A stretch of 64,000 nt of DNA. Origin: G958295645 sp965242735 (GTDB lineage Bacteria; Gemmatimonadota; Gemmatimonadetes; Longimicrobiales; Gaopeijiaceae). The stretch covers positions 1,240,001 through 1,304,000 of the forward strand of contig OZ251497.1 in the NCBI GenBank assembly GCA_965242735.1, in the 5' to 3' direction. The position numbers and the translations under genes are program-made. Below, in pieces: positions 57,354-64,000 of the stretch (positions are counted from its first letter, which is position 1; the number at the start of each line of letters is the position of its first letter). The notes under the pieces are model-generated. The model was given only the letters and a program-made list of their open reading frames with translations. It was not told where the DNA came from and searched no databases.

Positions 57354-58316
57354 ATGAGAATCTCACCATGCACTTGGATCGCCGCCTTGTCGGCGGTCGC
57401 CGCGCCCGGCGCCGCGCAGGAGAGCGCGGAGTCGGCCAAGCGGACCGCCGACCTGTGGAAGGCGGAGCGAGCGACGATCGAGAAGCTGATCGCAGGGGAC
57501 GCGGAGGCGGAGCGGAGGATCGTGGAGCTGATGACGGCGGACGACGATCCTCGTTGGCAAGTTGGCGTAGGGGCGGCCCTGTCGGTGGAGCCGGAAGAGC
57601 GTTCGCCGGCGTTGATTGCGGGGATGATCGAAGCGCTGCTGCGCGACGTCGAGTGGAGCCACAAGCAGTACGCCGCTGACGTTGGAGTCAAGAAGGGTCG
57701 CTGGGAGATGTCGAGCCATTTGGCCCGCGAGCTGGCGGTGACCGGCAACCCGGCGGTCCTGCCGGCGGTGGCATGGCGCGCGGCCGGCCCGATGGCGCCC
57801 ATCCTTTGGGAGCACGGGCACGCGGCCGTGCCGCACCTGCTGGCCGTCGCGTTGTCGCCGAGGGCGACCGGCGGCGAGGCTCGAGACGCAGTGTTGGTGC
57901 TGGCGAGCATCGTGTCGACGTACGGACCGGGGGCATACGCGGAGGAACTTATCGAGGCGGCCGCACTGCATCTCGACGGGCCGCCCGAGGGCTGGATGTC
58001 GGCTGGCAAGCACCGTGGCGGAGGCTTTCCGAGCGCGTTGGAGGAGGCGATCGCGCTCGCTTCCGTGTTGCGAACACCCGAGCTGACGGAGCGGATCGAG
58101 GCCATCGCGGCCAGCACGCCGGAAGCGATCATGGCACAGACAGGCTACGGCATCGTCATTGCCAAGAGCGGGCCGCCGTGCGCCAGGGCGCACTTGGAAG
58201 GAACGACGTTGCCGAGGCACTTCTGCGACCCGCGCGCATGGGTCGACGGGTTGGACAATTTCCCGGAATTCCGCGAGCGCTTCAGGGAGGCGCGGCGCAA
58301 CAAGCCGGGCGCCTGA
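57354..58316 (+). CDS. Exported helical-repeat protein of unknown function
   Basis: A 320-residue protein with a signal peptide (TWIAALSAVAAPGAA). The mature part is almost entirely helical, with successive helix pairs resembling HEAT/ARM repeats (ELMTADDDPRWQVGVGAALS, ARELAVTGNPAVLPAVAWRA, HGHAAVPHLLAVALSPRAT). The C-terminus contains two Cys (GPPCARAHLEGT and RHFCDPRAW). I do not recognise a named family. It is divergent from metH and followed by a 153-bp spacer with no obvious gene. Confidence 0.75.
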   Translation: MRISPCTWIAALSAVAAPGAAQESAESAKRTADLWKAERATIEKLIAGDAEAERRIVELMTADDDPRWQVGVGAALSVEPEERSPALIAGMIEALLRDVEWSHKQYAADVGVKKGRWEMSSHLARELAVTGNPAVLPAVAWRAAGPMAPILWEHGHAAVPHLLAVALSPRATGGEARDAVLVLASIVSTYGPGAYAEELIEAAALHLDGPPEGWMSAGKHRGGGFPSALEEAIALASVLRTPELTERIEAIAASTPEAIMAQTGYGIVIAKSGPPCARAHLEGTTLPRHFCDPRAWVDGLDNFPEFRERFREARRNKPGA

Positions 58317-58469
58317 TCGCGGCCGGGTCGTCAGCCCACGCGAGGTCCAGCGCGTCGGGCAGGTCTGGCCGTGGCGCGTCACCCTGGGGTCATCCCGCAC
58401 GCGACGCCAGCGCATGCGGTAGCATCGTTTTCCTGACGCTCGCCGCCAGCCCCGCGCTAGATTCCAGCA

Positions 58470-59096
58470 ATGGCGACGCGCCCCGACATGGGCGGACCGG
58501 CCGTCTGCGCCGTCCCCTTCACGCTCAAGCGCAGCTCCGATCTCTGGGAGGCGAGCTCGTACACCACCAAGACCGAGACGGTCCACGGCCTGTTGCGGCT
58601 TGAGGCGGAGCGCTTGGTGATCCAGTGGCGGCTCGCGGTTCGCACTCAGGAGTTCAACAGCGCGTCCTGGACATCCAAGGACGAGATCGAACCCGCGCGC
58701 GAGGTTGCCGTTCCATTGCGCGACGTGGCGGGCGCCCATGTCCGCCGCAAACGGTGGACCGCTCTCGCGGGGCCGCGGCTGGTGGTCACGGCGGCGGACT
58801 TGGTGGCGTTCGACGACATCGCGGGCAGGCAGGGCCTCAAGCTCGCGCACCCGGCCAAGCTCGTGTTCCGCATCAAGCGGGCCGACCGCCTCCTCGCCGA
58901 GGAATTCGCGGCTGAGCTCGCCCTCGCGCTGGCGCAGCTGCCCGACGGGAAGGAAGAGCCGGAGGGCGCGCGCAGGCTCGGAGGCGCGGATCGAGCGAGG
59001 GGCCAGCTTCGGGCTGGCTCTGGCGCGGAGCACGGGGGCGCGCGCAGGCTCGGACGCGCGGATCAAGCGAGGGAGCTGGCGCCATCGACGGACTGA
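58470..59096 (+). CDS. Uncharacterised protein with a repeat-derived C-terminal tail
   Basis: A 208-residue protein. Residues of about 12-160 form a mixed beta/alpha fold (VPFTLKRSSDLWEASSYTTK, LLRLEAERLVIQWRLAVRTQ, VAVPLRDVAGAHVRRKRWTA). A pleckstrin-like or GRAM-like fold is possible, but I cannot confirm it. From residue 165 the protein is encoded by a 72-bp tandem repeat, so the tail reads GARRLGGADRARGQLRAGSG and then GGARRLGRADQARELAPSTD. The stop overlaps the symporter start (TGATG). The tail looks like acquired sequence rather than a conserved domain. Confidence 0.7.
   Translation: MATRPDMGGPAVCAVPFTLKRSSDLWEASSYTTKTETVHGLLRLEAERLVIQWRLAVRTQEFNSASWTSKDEIEPAREVAVPLRDVAGAHVRRKRWTALAGPRLVVTAADLVAFDDIAGRQGLKLAHPAKLVFRIKRADRLLAEEFAAELALALAQLPDGKEEPEGARRLGGADRARGQLRAGSGAEHGGARRLGRADQARELAPSTD
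58966..59090. repeat. 72-bp tandem repeat translated as the C-terminus of the upstream gene
   Basis: GCGCGCGCAGGCTCGGA followed by GCGCGGATC and GAGCGAGG occurs at 58966 and again about 59038, exactly 72 bp apart (the A of GCAGG is at 58974 and 59046). Because 72 is a multiple of three, the reading frame is kept through the repeat up to the stop that overlaps the symporter start. Confidence 0.88.
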
Positions 59097-60478
59097 TGCG
59101 GCCGCTGGCCGACGCCGTCTCCGGCTTCGTCTTCTACGAGGTCGCCGTGCTGGGCGCGCAGGTGCCGCTCATCGTGGCTTGGCTGGTCGCCGGGGGCGTC
59201 TTCTTCACGACGTACCTGGGATTCGTCAACGTGCGCGGGTTCGCGCTGGCCGTCCGCATCCTTTCGGGCAAGTACCGCCGGCCGGGCGACCCGGGCGAGA
59301 TCTCGCAGTTCCAAGCGCTCTCCACGGCCGTGTCCGGCACGGTCGGCATCGGCAACATCGCGAGCGTGGCGGTGGCCATCACGGTGGGCGGTCCCGGCGC
59401 CACGTTCTGGATGATCGTGGCGGGCCTGCTGGGCATGTCCACGAAGTTCGCCGAATGCACCCTGGGCGTGCTCTACCGCAGGAACCACGCCGACGGATCG
59501 GTTTCGGGCGGCCCCATGTACTACTTGTCGCGCGGGCTGGGCGACCGCGGCCTTCCCCGGCTGGGCAAGGCGCTCGGCGTCTTCTACGCGGCCAGCATCG
59601 TGGTGGGCGGGCTGGGCTTCGGCAACATGTTCCAGTCCAACCAAGCCACGGCCATCCTCCTGGACGTGTTCGACAGTCCCGTCCTGTCCGCCAACGCGTG
59701 GGTCCTGGGCGTCGCGCTCGCGGCGCTGGTCGGCGTCGTCATCGTCGGGGGCATCCGGTCGATCGCCAACACGACCGAGAAGCTGGTGCCGTCCATGGCC
59801 CTGCTGTACGTGGGCTCGGCCCTGGCGGTGCTCGCCGTCAACGTCGACCGCGTGCCCGGAGCCGTCGCCGCCATCTGGAACGGGGCGTTTTCGCCCGAGG
59901 GCATCGCCGGAGGCGCCCTGGGAGTGGCTGTCTTGGGTTTCCGCAGAGCCGTTTTCTCCAACGAAGCGGGCCTGGGCAGCGCCGCGATCGCCCATTCGAC
60001 GGCACGGACGCCCAAGCCGGTGAGCGAAGGCTACGTCGCCCTGCTCGAGCCGTTCATCGACACGGTGGTGATCTGCACCATGACCGCGCTCGTGATCATC
60101 ACGACAGTCTACGAGCCTTCGATGGCCGGGGGCGAAGTCCAAGGCATCGCGCTCACCGCCCGCGCCTTCTCGACGGCCGTGTCGTGGGCACCCGTGGCGC
60201 TCGCCGTCTTCGCCTTCCTCTTCGCCTATTCCACCATGCTGACCTGGTCCTACTACGGCCTCAAGGCGTTCACCTACTTGGCCGGACGCGGCCGCGCCCG
60301 CGACCTGGGGTTCAAGCTGTTCTTCTGCGCCTGCGTCGTCGTGGGATCGAGCGTGGAGCTCTCCGCGCTCCTGGACCTCTCGGACGCCCTGGCCCTTGTG
60401 ATCGCCGTTCCCAACTTGGCGGGCCTGTACTTCCTGGCGCCGGTGGTCAAGAAGGCGATGAAGGAGTATCGGCCGTAG
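59096..60478 (+). CDS. AGCS-family sodium/alanine (amino acid) symporter
   Basis: Sodium-coupled amino-acid importer of the inner membrane, 460 residues with about ten hydrophobic segments. Family signatures are STAVSGTVGIGNIASVAVAI near residue 78, GGPGATFWMIVAGLLGMSTK near 100, FAECTLGVLYRRN, GGPMYYLSRGLG and FRRAVFSNEAGLGSAAIAHS near 280. The motif FSNEAGLGSA is diagnostic for AGCS. The C-terminal helix ends PVVKKAMKEYRP. ATG 59096 overlaps the previous stop. The transported amino acid is probably alanine or glycine; this cannot be decided from sequence. Confidence 0.95.
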   Translation: MRPLADAVSGFVFYEVAVLGAQVPLIVAWLVAGGVFFTTYLGFVNVRGFALAVRILSGKYRRPGDPGEISQFQALSTAVSGTVGIGNIASVAVAITVGGPGATFWMIVAGLLGMSTKFAECTLGVLYRRNHADGSVSGGPMYYLSRGLGDRGLPRLGKALGVFYAASIVVGGLGFGNMFQSNQATAILLDVFDSPVLSANAWVLGVALAALVGVVIVGGIRSIANTTEKLVPSMALLYVGSALAVLAVNVDRVPGAVAAIWNGAFSPEGIAGGALGVAVLGFRRAVFSNEAGLGSAAIAHSTARTPKPVSEGYVALLEPFIDTVVICTMTALVIITTVYEPSMAGGEVQGIALTARAFSTAVSWAPVALAVFAFLFAYSTMLTWSYYGLKAFTYLAGRGRARDLGFKLFFCACVVVGSSVELSALLDLSDALALVIAVPNLAGLYFLAPVVKKAMKEYRP

Positions 60479-60557
60479 GCGCCCGGCGCTCGGCGAGCAA
60501 GCCCGGCGTTGCGCTTCGCCCTCGTCTTCCCCAATAATTTCGGACCGGCAGGTTGCC

Positions 60558-60680
60558 GCCGCAGGACGCCTGCCGTCCGTTCTCGTGAGCGACTGGGCCG
60601 ACTGCTGGGACGGGGCGCCTCCGTCGTTCGTGCCGCAGGACGCCTGTCATCCGTGCCCTCGAGCGACCGCCCCCGTCTGC
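60558..60680. repeat. Two copies of a 74-bp repeat upstream of the NTF2-like lipoprotein gene
   Basis: GCCGCAGGACGCCTG followed by a diverged TCCGT and GAGCGAC block starts at 60558 and 60632, 74 bp apart. The second copy runs to just before the ribosome site AAGGAGAT of the gene at 60697. The rest of the 218-bp spacer 60479-60696 has a small AT-rich stretch (CCCCAATAATTTCGG) and no gene. Confidence 0.75.
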
Positions 60681-60696
60681 AAGGAGATCCCCCGCC

Positions 60697-61239
60697 ATGA
60701 AGCCCTTCTGCACCGCAAGCATCCTCGCCCTCGTCGTCGCCGGTTGCGCCTACGAACCGCCCGCCGAAGAATCCGCCGAGACCGGCGCCGCGTCCGAGTC
60801 CGAGTCCGAGTCCGTCGAAGACCGGAACCGCGCCGTCGTGCTCCGCTACATGGAAGAGGTGATCAACCAGCGCAACCTGGACGTGCTCGACGAGGTGCTG
60901 GCCGCCGACTGGATCGCGCACAACCCCGGGGAGCCCAACGGCCGCGAGGGCTTGAAGGCGTTCTTCGCCGGCATGTTCGAGCAGTTCCCCGGCATCCACG
61001 CCGACGTGAAGCGGATCGTGGCCGAGGGCGACTTGGTGGTCGTCCAGTCGCACTACACGGGCTCGGAAGCGGACAGGGGCAACGACTGGGCGCCCGGCTC
61101 CGGCGCGGTGGCGGACTTCTTCCGCTTGGAAGACGGCATGATCGTCGAGCACTGGGACGTGAACCAGCGCCCGATCCCCGAGTCGTCGGTCAACGGAAAC
61201 TCGATGTTCGACGGCGGCGCCCTGTACAACTACCGCTGA
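60697..61239 (+). CDS. SnoaL/NTF2-like lipoprotein
   Basis: A 180-residue protein with a lipoprotein signal (ASILALVVAGC, Cys 17). A Ser/Glu-rich linker (ESESESESVED) precedes a SnoaL-like polyketide-cyclase/NTF2 fold. Fold markers are RAVVLRYMEEVINQRNLDVL, LAADWIAHNPGEPNGREGLK, FFAGMFEQFPGIHADVKRIV and FFRLEDGMIVEHWDVNQ. The family includes ester cyclases and many proteins without known reaction. An AAGGAGAT ribosome site supports ATG 60697. Small-molecule binding at the cell surface is the most that can be inferred. Confidence 0.88.
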   Translation: MKPFCTASILALVVAGCAYEPPAEESAETGAASESESESVEDRNRAVVLRYMEEVINQRNLDVLDEVLAADWIAHNPGEPNGREGLKAFFAGMFEQFPGIHADVKRIVAEGDLVVVQSHYTGSEADRGNDWAPGSGAVADFFRLEDGMIVEHWDVNQRPIPESSVNGNSMFDGGALYNYR

Positions 61240-61264
61240 TCGCGGGACGTCGGCGGCGGCGGGC

Positions 61265-63922
61265 CTACGGCGCCCACCGGGCGCCGGACGGCCGGAAATG
61301 GCGGATCAGGGCGGCCGAGACGGCAAGGACGCCGCACGGAGCGTGGCCGCGGCGGCGGTTGGCGCTCGCGATGCGGAAGGCGATCGTCCACTGGCGAAAC
61401 AGGGTTCGGTAGGCGGACAGGAGCGAGTTGCGGGGGTCGTAGACGTTGGTCGCGTCGGACGAGACGCCGTTCAGTTCGATGACCTTGAAGCGGCCGCGGC
61501 GCATCTCGTCCATGGCGCCGCGGATGTCGTATCGCCCGACGTGGAAGCCGGGCACGCCTCGGCTCGCTTCGTCGATGGCGGCCTCGAGGGCGGGCGTGCC
61601 GAGATGCGCGCCGTCGCGGAACTCGCAGCCCAGGCAGTGGTTGCCCAGTTCCCCGACGACGACCTTCTCGCCCTCGGCGGGCACGCGATCCGCCGCGTCG
61701 CCCAGGCCGCGGCAGAGCGTCCGTTCTTGGCAGCGCAGGCGCGCGTCTCGGCGGATCAGCGCGCGCACGGCGCTGCAGCCGTCGCCCGTCACGAACGGAA
61801 GCCGCTTCTCGGTGATGCCGAAGACGCGGCCGCGGGCCTCGCCGGGCATCCGATAGTAGAAGACGCCGAGTTCGTCGCCCTCGACGTAGTCCTGCAGCAG
61901 GACGCGCGCCCGCCGGGAAGCCAGAACGCCGTCGAGTTCGGCTTGGCTCCGCACGACCGCCACGCCGGCCCCACGTTCGCCGACGTCGGGCTTGACCACG
62001 AGCGGGAACTTCCAGGGTCCCTTGGCGTCGCGCTCCGGCCCCTCGTCCGCCGCCGGTCCCGCCACGTGCCGGGCCCGCGCGCCCTCTTCGGGGTCCAGCG
62101 CCCATGTCTCGGCGACGCGGTCCTGGTCGGCGAACGAGGACAGGATGAGCGTCTTCGACTCGCCCACCAGCCCGCCGAGCGGAAATCCGGGATTGGCCGA
62201 CGTGAACAAGGTCAGCGACCGGTGCCGCACCATCAGCCACGCGATCCATGCCCCCAGCGGCGCGTAGAAGAGCCACGCCGGCCAGAACTCCCATCGCCGC
62301 ATGCGCTCCCAGCGCGCGAGCCAGCGCCGGCGCGCGGCGGCGCTCGAGAGCGCAGCCAGGATCCGGATCGCCAGCAGCGCCCCCACGGCCGAGACCGCGA
62401 TCCACGGAAACGCGCGCTCCCGGAATCCCTGGAACCAAGCCGACGAGGCGGCGCCGAACAGCGCGGCGGCCCCGACGAGCAGCGGCGTCCACAGCGCGGC
62501 GGCGATCAGCGCCCAGACCGCGAACAGCGCCGAGCGCACGCGGAGCACGCCCGCCGCCACGTAGGTGGGCAGCCGCGTTCCCGGCACGAACCGGCCCCAC
62601 AGGATCAGTCCGGGACCGCGTTCGGTGAACCACCGGCACGATCGCGCCAAGTCGTCGGGACGCACGAACCACTTGAGCGGCGCGGCCCTGACGACCGTGG
62701 AGCCCGCCAAGCGCCCTGCCGCGTAGAGGAGCAGGTCGCCGACGAAGATGCCCGCGAAGCAGGCCGCCACGCCGGGCAGCCAGGGCAGGGACCCGCGCGC
62801 GATCAGCAGACCTGCGCCGATGCAGGCCAAGTCTTCGGACACGAAGGTCGCCAGCGCGATCAGCAGCGCCGTGGTGACCAAGGCCAGACCCGCGACGGGG
62901 GGCAAGCCGCCTATGGGCGCCTCGGCTGCGCGCATCCGCTCGGCGACGGCGTCCGCCCGGGTTGCGGCGCCCCCGTTCTCCGTCCGGGCCAGGAAGTCCA
63001 GGATCGGCGAGGCCAGCAGGCCTGGGCGCTGGAACGTCAGGAAGTGGTTGCCGTCGAGCATGACCAGTTCGGACTGGGGCGCGATGCGGTGGTGCTCTCG
63101 GGCGGCTTCCGGCGGGACGAGAAGGTCGTGCTCGCCGTGGACGACGAGGACCGGCTCCGGAAAGCTGGAGAGCAGGCCGCGCAATGGCCGCTGGTCCGTG
63201 TCGTAGAAGTTGCGGGCGTACGCGTGCGTGAGGAGGCCGCCGTCGAGCGCGCCGAAGTGGGGGACGAGTTCGCGGAGCGACCAGAGCGCGGCAAGCTGAA
63301 GCGCGTGGACGGCGTGGTTGAGGTGATAGTCGCCCAGCAGCTCGAATTCCTGCGCGGCCGTGGCGGAGAGCAGCGTGAGGGACGCCAAGCGGCCCGGGTC
63401 CGCCCGGTGCATCTCCAGCGCGACGCCGCCTCCCAGAGAGAAGCCGACCGCGTGGACGGGCCCGACGCCGAGCGAGTCGAGCCATTGGAGCGTCACTTCG
63501 GCATGGGCGCGGATGGAGTAGTCGGGAACGGTGCGCGTGGAAGCGCCGAAGCCGGGCAGGTCCGGCGCGAGCGTTCGCCGGCGCTCGCCGAGAAGGGGCC
63601 CCAGGCCGTCGAAGGCGCCGCCCGATCCGGGGCTGCCGTGGACGAGAAGGACGGGAAGGCCGGCCGCGCCTTCCGAAGGCGTCCATTGCCGGTAGGCGAC
63701 GGTCACCGGCGCGCCCGTGGACGGATGTCCCTCGACGGCCTGGACCTGCTGGCCGGGCCTGGGCAGCCGCGGAGGCGACGGCCAGCGCACGATGTGGGAG
63801 GCCGCCAGCAGCGCCAAGTACGCCAGGAGCAGCCATCGCCGGATCCGCCGACGCTTCCGCCGGAGCGACGGCTTGCGTGGCGCCCCCGGCTGCGCGTCTC
63901 GCCCTTCGCGCGCCTCCGCCAC
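61265..63922 (-). CDS. Three-domain fusion: alpha/beta hydrolase, DedA (VTT) membrane domain, ATP-grasp ligase
   Basis: An 885-residue protein. After a basic N-terminus and a membrane anchor (WLLLAYLALLAASHIV) comes an alpha/beta hydrolase at about residues 60-310. It has oxyanion loop VLLVHGSPGS, nucleophile Ser 162 in VGFSLGGG, Asp 266 in VHGEHDLLVP and His 293 in DGNHFLTFQ. A DedA/VTT domain follows at about 345-500, with LWGRFVPGTRLPTYVAAGVL (the conserved GRFxPxxR motif). More membrane helices lead to a C-terminal ATP-grasp domain at about 600-850, with KFPLVVKPDVGERGAGVAVV, LLQDYVEGDELGVFYYR and FKVIELNGVSSDATN. All catalytic motifs look intact. A lipid or cell-envelope precursor modification at the membrane is plausible; no substrate can be named. 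Confidence 0.88.
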   Translation of the reverse strand: MAEAREGRDAQPGAPRKPSLRRKRRRIRRWLLLAYLALLAASHIVRWPSPPRLPRPGQQVQAVEGHPSTGAPVTVAYRQWTPSEGAAGLPVLLVHGSPGSGGAFDGLGPLLGERRRTLAPDLPGFGASTRTVPDYSIRAHAEVTLQWLDSLGVGPVHAVGFSLGGGVALEMHRADPGRLASLTLLSATAAQEFELLGDYHLNHAVHALQLAALWSLRELVPHFGALDGGLLTHAYARNFYDTDQRPLRGLLSSFPEPVLVVHGEHDLLVPPEAAREHHRIAPQSELVMLDGNHFLTFQRPGLLASPILDFLARTENGGAATRADAVAERMRAAEAPIGGLPPVAGLALVTTALLIALATFVSEDLACIGAGLLIARGSLPWLPGVAACFAGIFVGDLLLYAAGRLAGSTVVRAAPLKWFVRPDDLARSCRWFTERGPGLILWGRFVPGTRLPTYVAAGVLRVRSALFAVWALIAAALWTPLLVGAAALFGAASSAWFQGFRERAFPWIAVSAVGALLAIRILAALSSAAARRRWLARWERMRRWEFWPAWLFYAPLGAWIAWLMVRHRSLTLFTSANPGFPLGGLVGESKTLILSSFADQDRVAETWALDPEEGARARHVAGPAADEGPERDAKGPWKFPLVVKPDVGERGAGVAVVRSQAELDGVLASRRARVLLQDYVEGDELGVFYYRMPGEARGRVFGITEKRLPFVTGDGCSAVRALIRRDARLRCQERTLCRGLGDAADRVPAEGEKVVVGELGNHCLGCEFRDGAHLGTPALEAAIDEASRGVPGFHVGRYDIRGAMDEMRRGRFKVIELNGVSSDATNVYDPRNSLLSAYRTLFRQWTIAFRIASANRRRGHAPCGVLAVSAALIRHFRPSGARWAP

Positions 63923-63935
63923 TAGACAAAAGCGG

Positions 63936-64000
63936 TCAAGCGACGGGCTGGAACTGCTGCAACATCGCTTCGCGCAACGACCGGGCCAGGGCCTTGCGGT
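63936..64000 (-). CDS. C-terminal end of a gene entering from the right edge (partial)
   Basis: The minus strand reads RKALARSLREAMLQQFQPVA and then TGA at 63936-63938, with the frame open to the window edge. Thirteen bp separate it from the start of the fusion gene, so the two may form an operon. Too little is present to assign a family. Confidence 0.5.
   Translation of the reverse strand, partial: RKALARSLREAMLQQFQPVA

Overview
The window is GC-rich (roughly 65-70 percent by eye) chromosomal DNA with tight gene packing, many 4-bp start/stop overlaps and frequent GTG/TTG starts. The gene content suggests a Gemmatimonadota-type bacterium: two ECF sigma/anti-sigma pairs, carboxypeptidase-regulatory-domain outer-membrane proteins with a TonB receptor, a MacB-type exporter, a NAGPA-type glycosidase, and a CcmH carrying an SPFCPG motif. 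This assignment is inference from style and content; there is no rRNA or other marker in the window, and I saw no tRNA gene or CRISPR array.

Left end (1-9951, minus strand): a defence island built as one run of seven overlapping cistrons. Order of transcription: a two-part TIR protein interrupted by a frameshift, a SLOG-like nucleotide-sensor protein, a ThsB-like (DUF1863) TIR protein, an HsdM methyltransferase with an added N-terminal XRE helix-turn-helix, HsdS, an AlbA_2/Schlafen-type ATP-binding protein, a 22-bp tandem repeat array, and HsdR, which runs off the left edge. A TIR/SLOG nucleotide-signalling module is therefore apparently co-translated with a Type I restriction system. This is the best candidate here for an undescribed composite system. 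An AT-rich GCTATAT/ATATAGC operator-like site lies just upstream.

9952-19240: a histone-deacetylase-family hydrolase, a decayed IS3-type element, an orphan lipoprotein, a carboxypeptidase-regulatory-domain protein, CcmH, PriA, an HNH endonuclease and an uncharacterised protein. 19241-25734: an ECF sigma factor, a putative anti-sigma protein and a Spy-like periplasmic protein, followed by TolC, ABC ATPase, adaptor and MacB permease, forming a stress-inducible efflux operon. 25771-28745 (minus): a second sigma/anti-sigma pair with a PDZ protein and a coiled-coil lipoprotein. 29214-38438: threonine synthase and a small membrane protein, a small barrel protein, a phosphodiester glycosidase, a TonB receptor with its regulatory-domain partner, an octapeptide-repeat protein and an EF-hand periplasmic protein.

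38617-43527: a 1636-residue cadherin-repeat autotransporter. 44002-48671 (minus): SbcD-SbcC. 49043-57087: aminopeptidase P and an MTHFR-like protein converge on a methionine pair, MetH and a YitJ-like homocysteine methyltransferase/MTHFR fusion. 57354-64000: two uncharacterised proteins, an AGCS symporter, an NTF2-like lipoprotein, and an unusual alpha/beta-hydrolase + DedA + ATP-grasp fusion.

A recurring oddity is direct repeats of 72-75 bp, in two to four copies, at gene junctions (14892, 28957, 47271, 58966, 60558). One of them has duplicated the sbcD-sbcC junction and created a 22-codon minicistron that preserves translational coupling.
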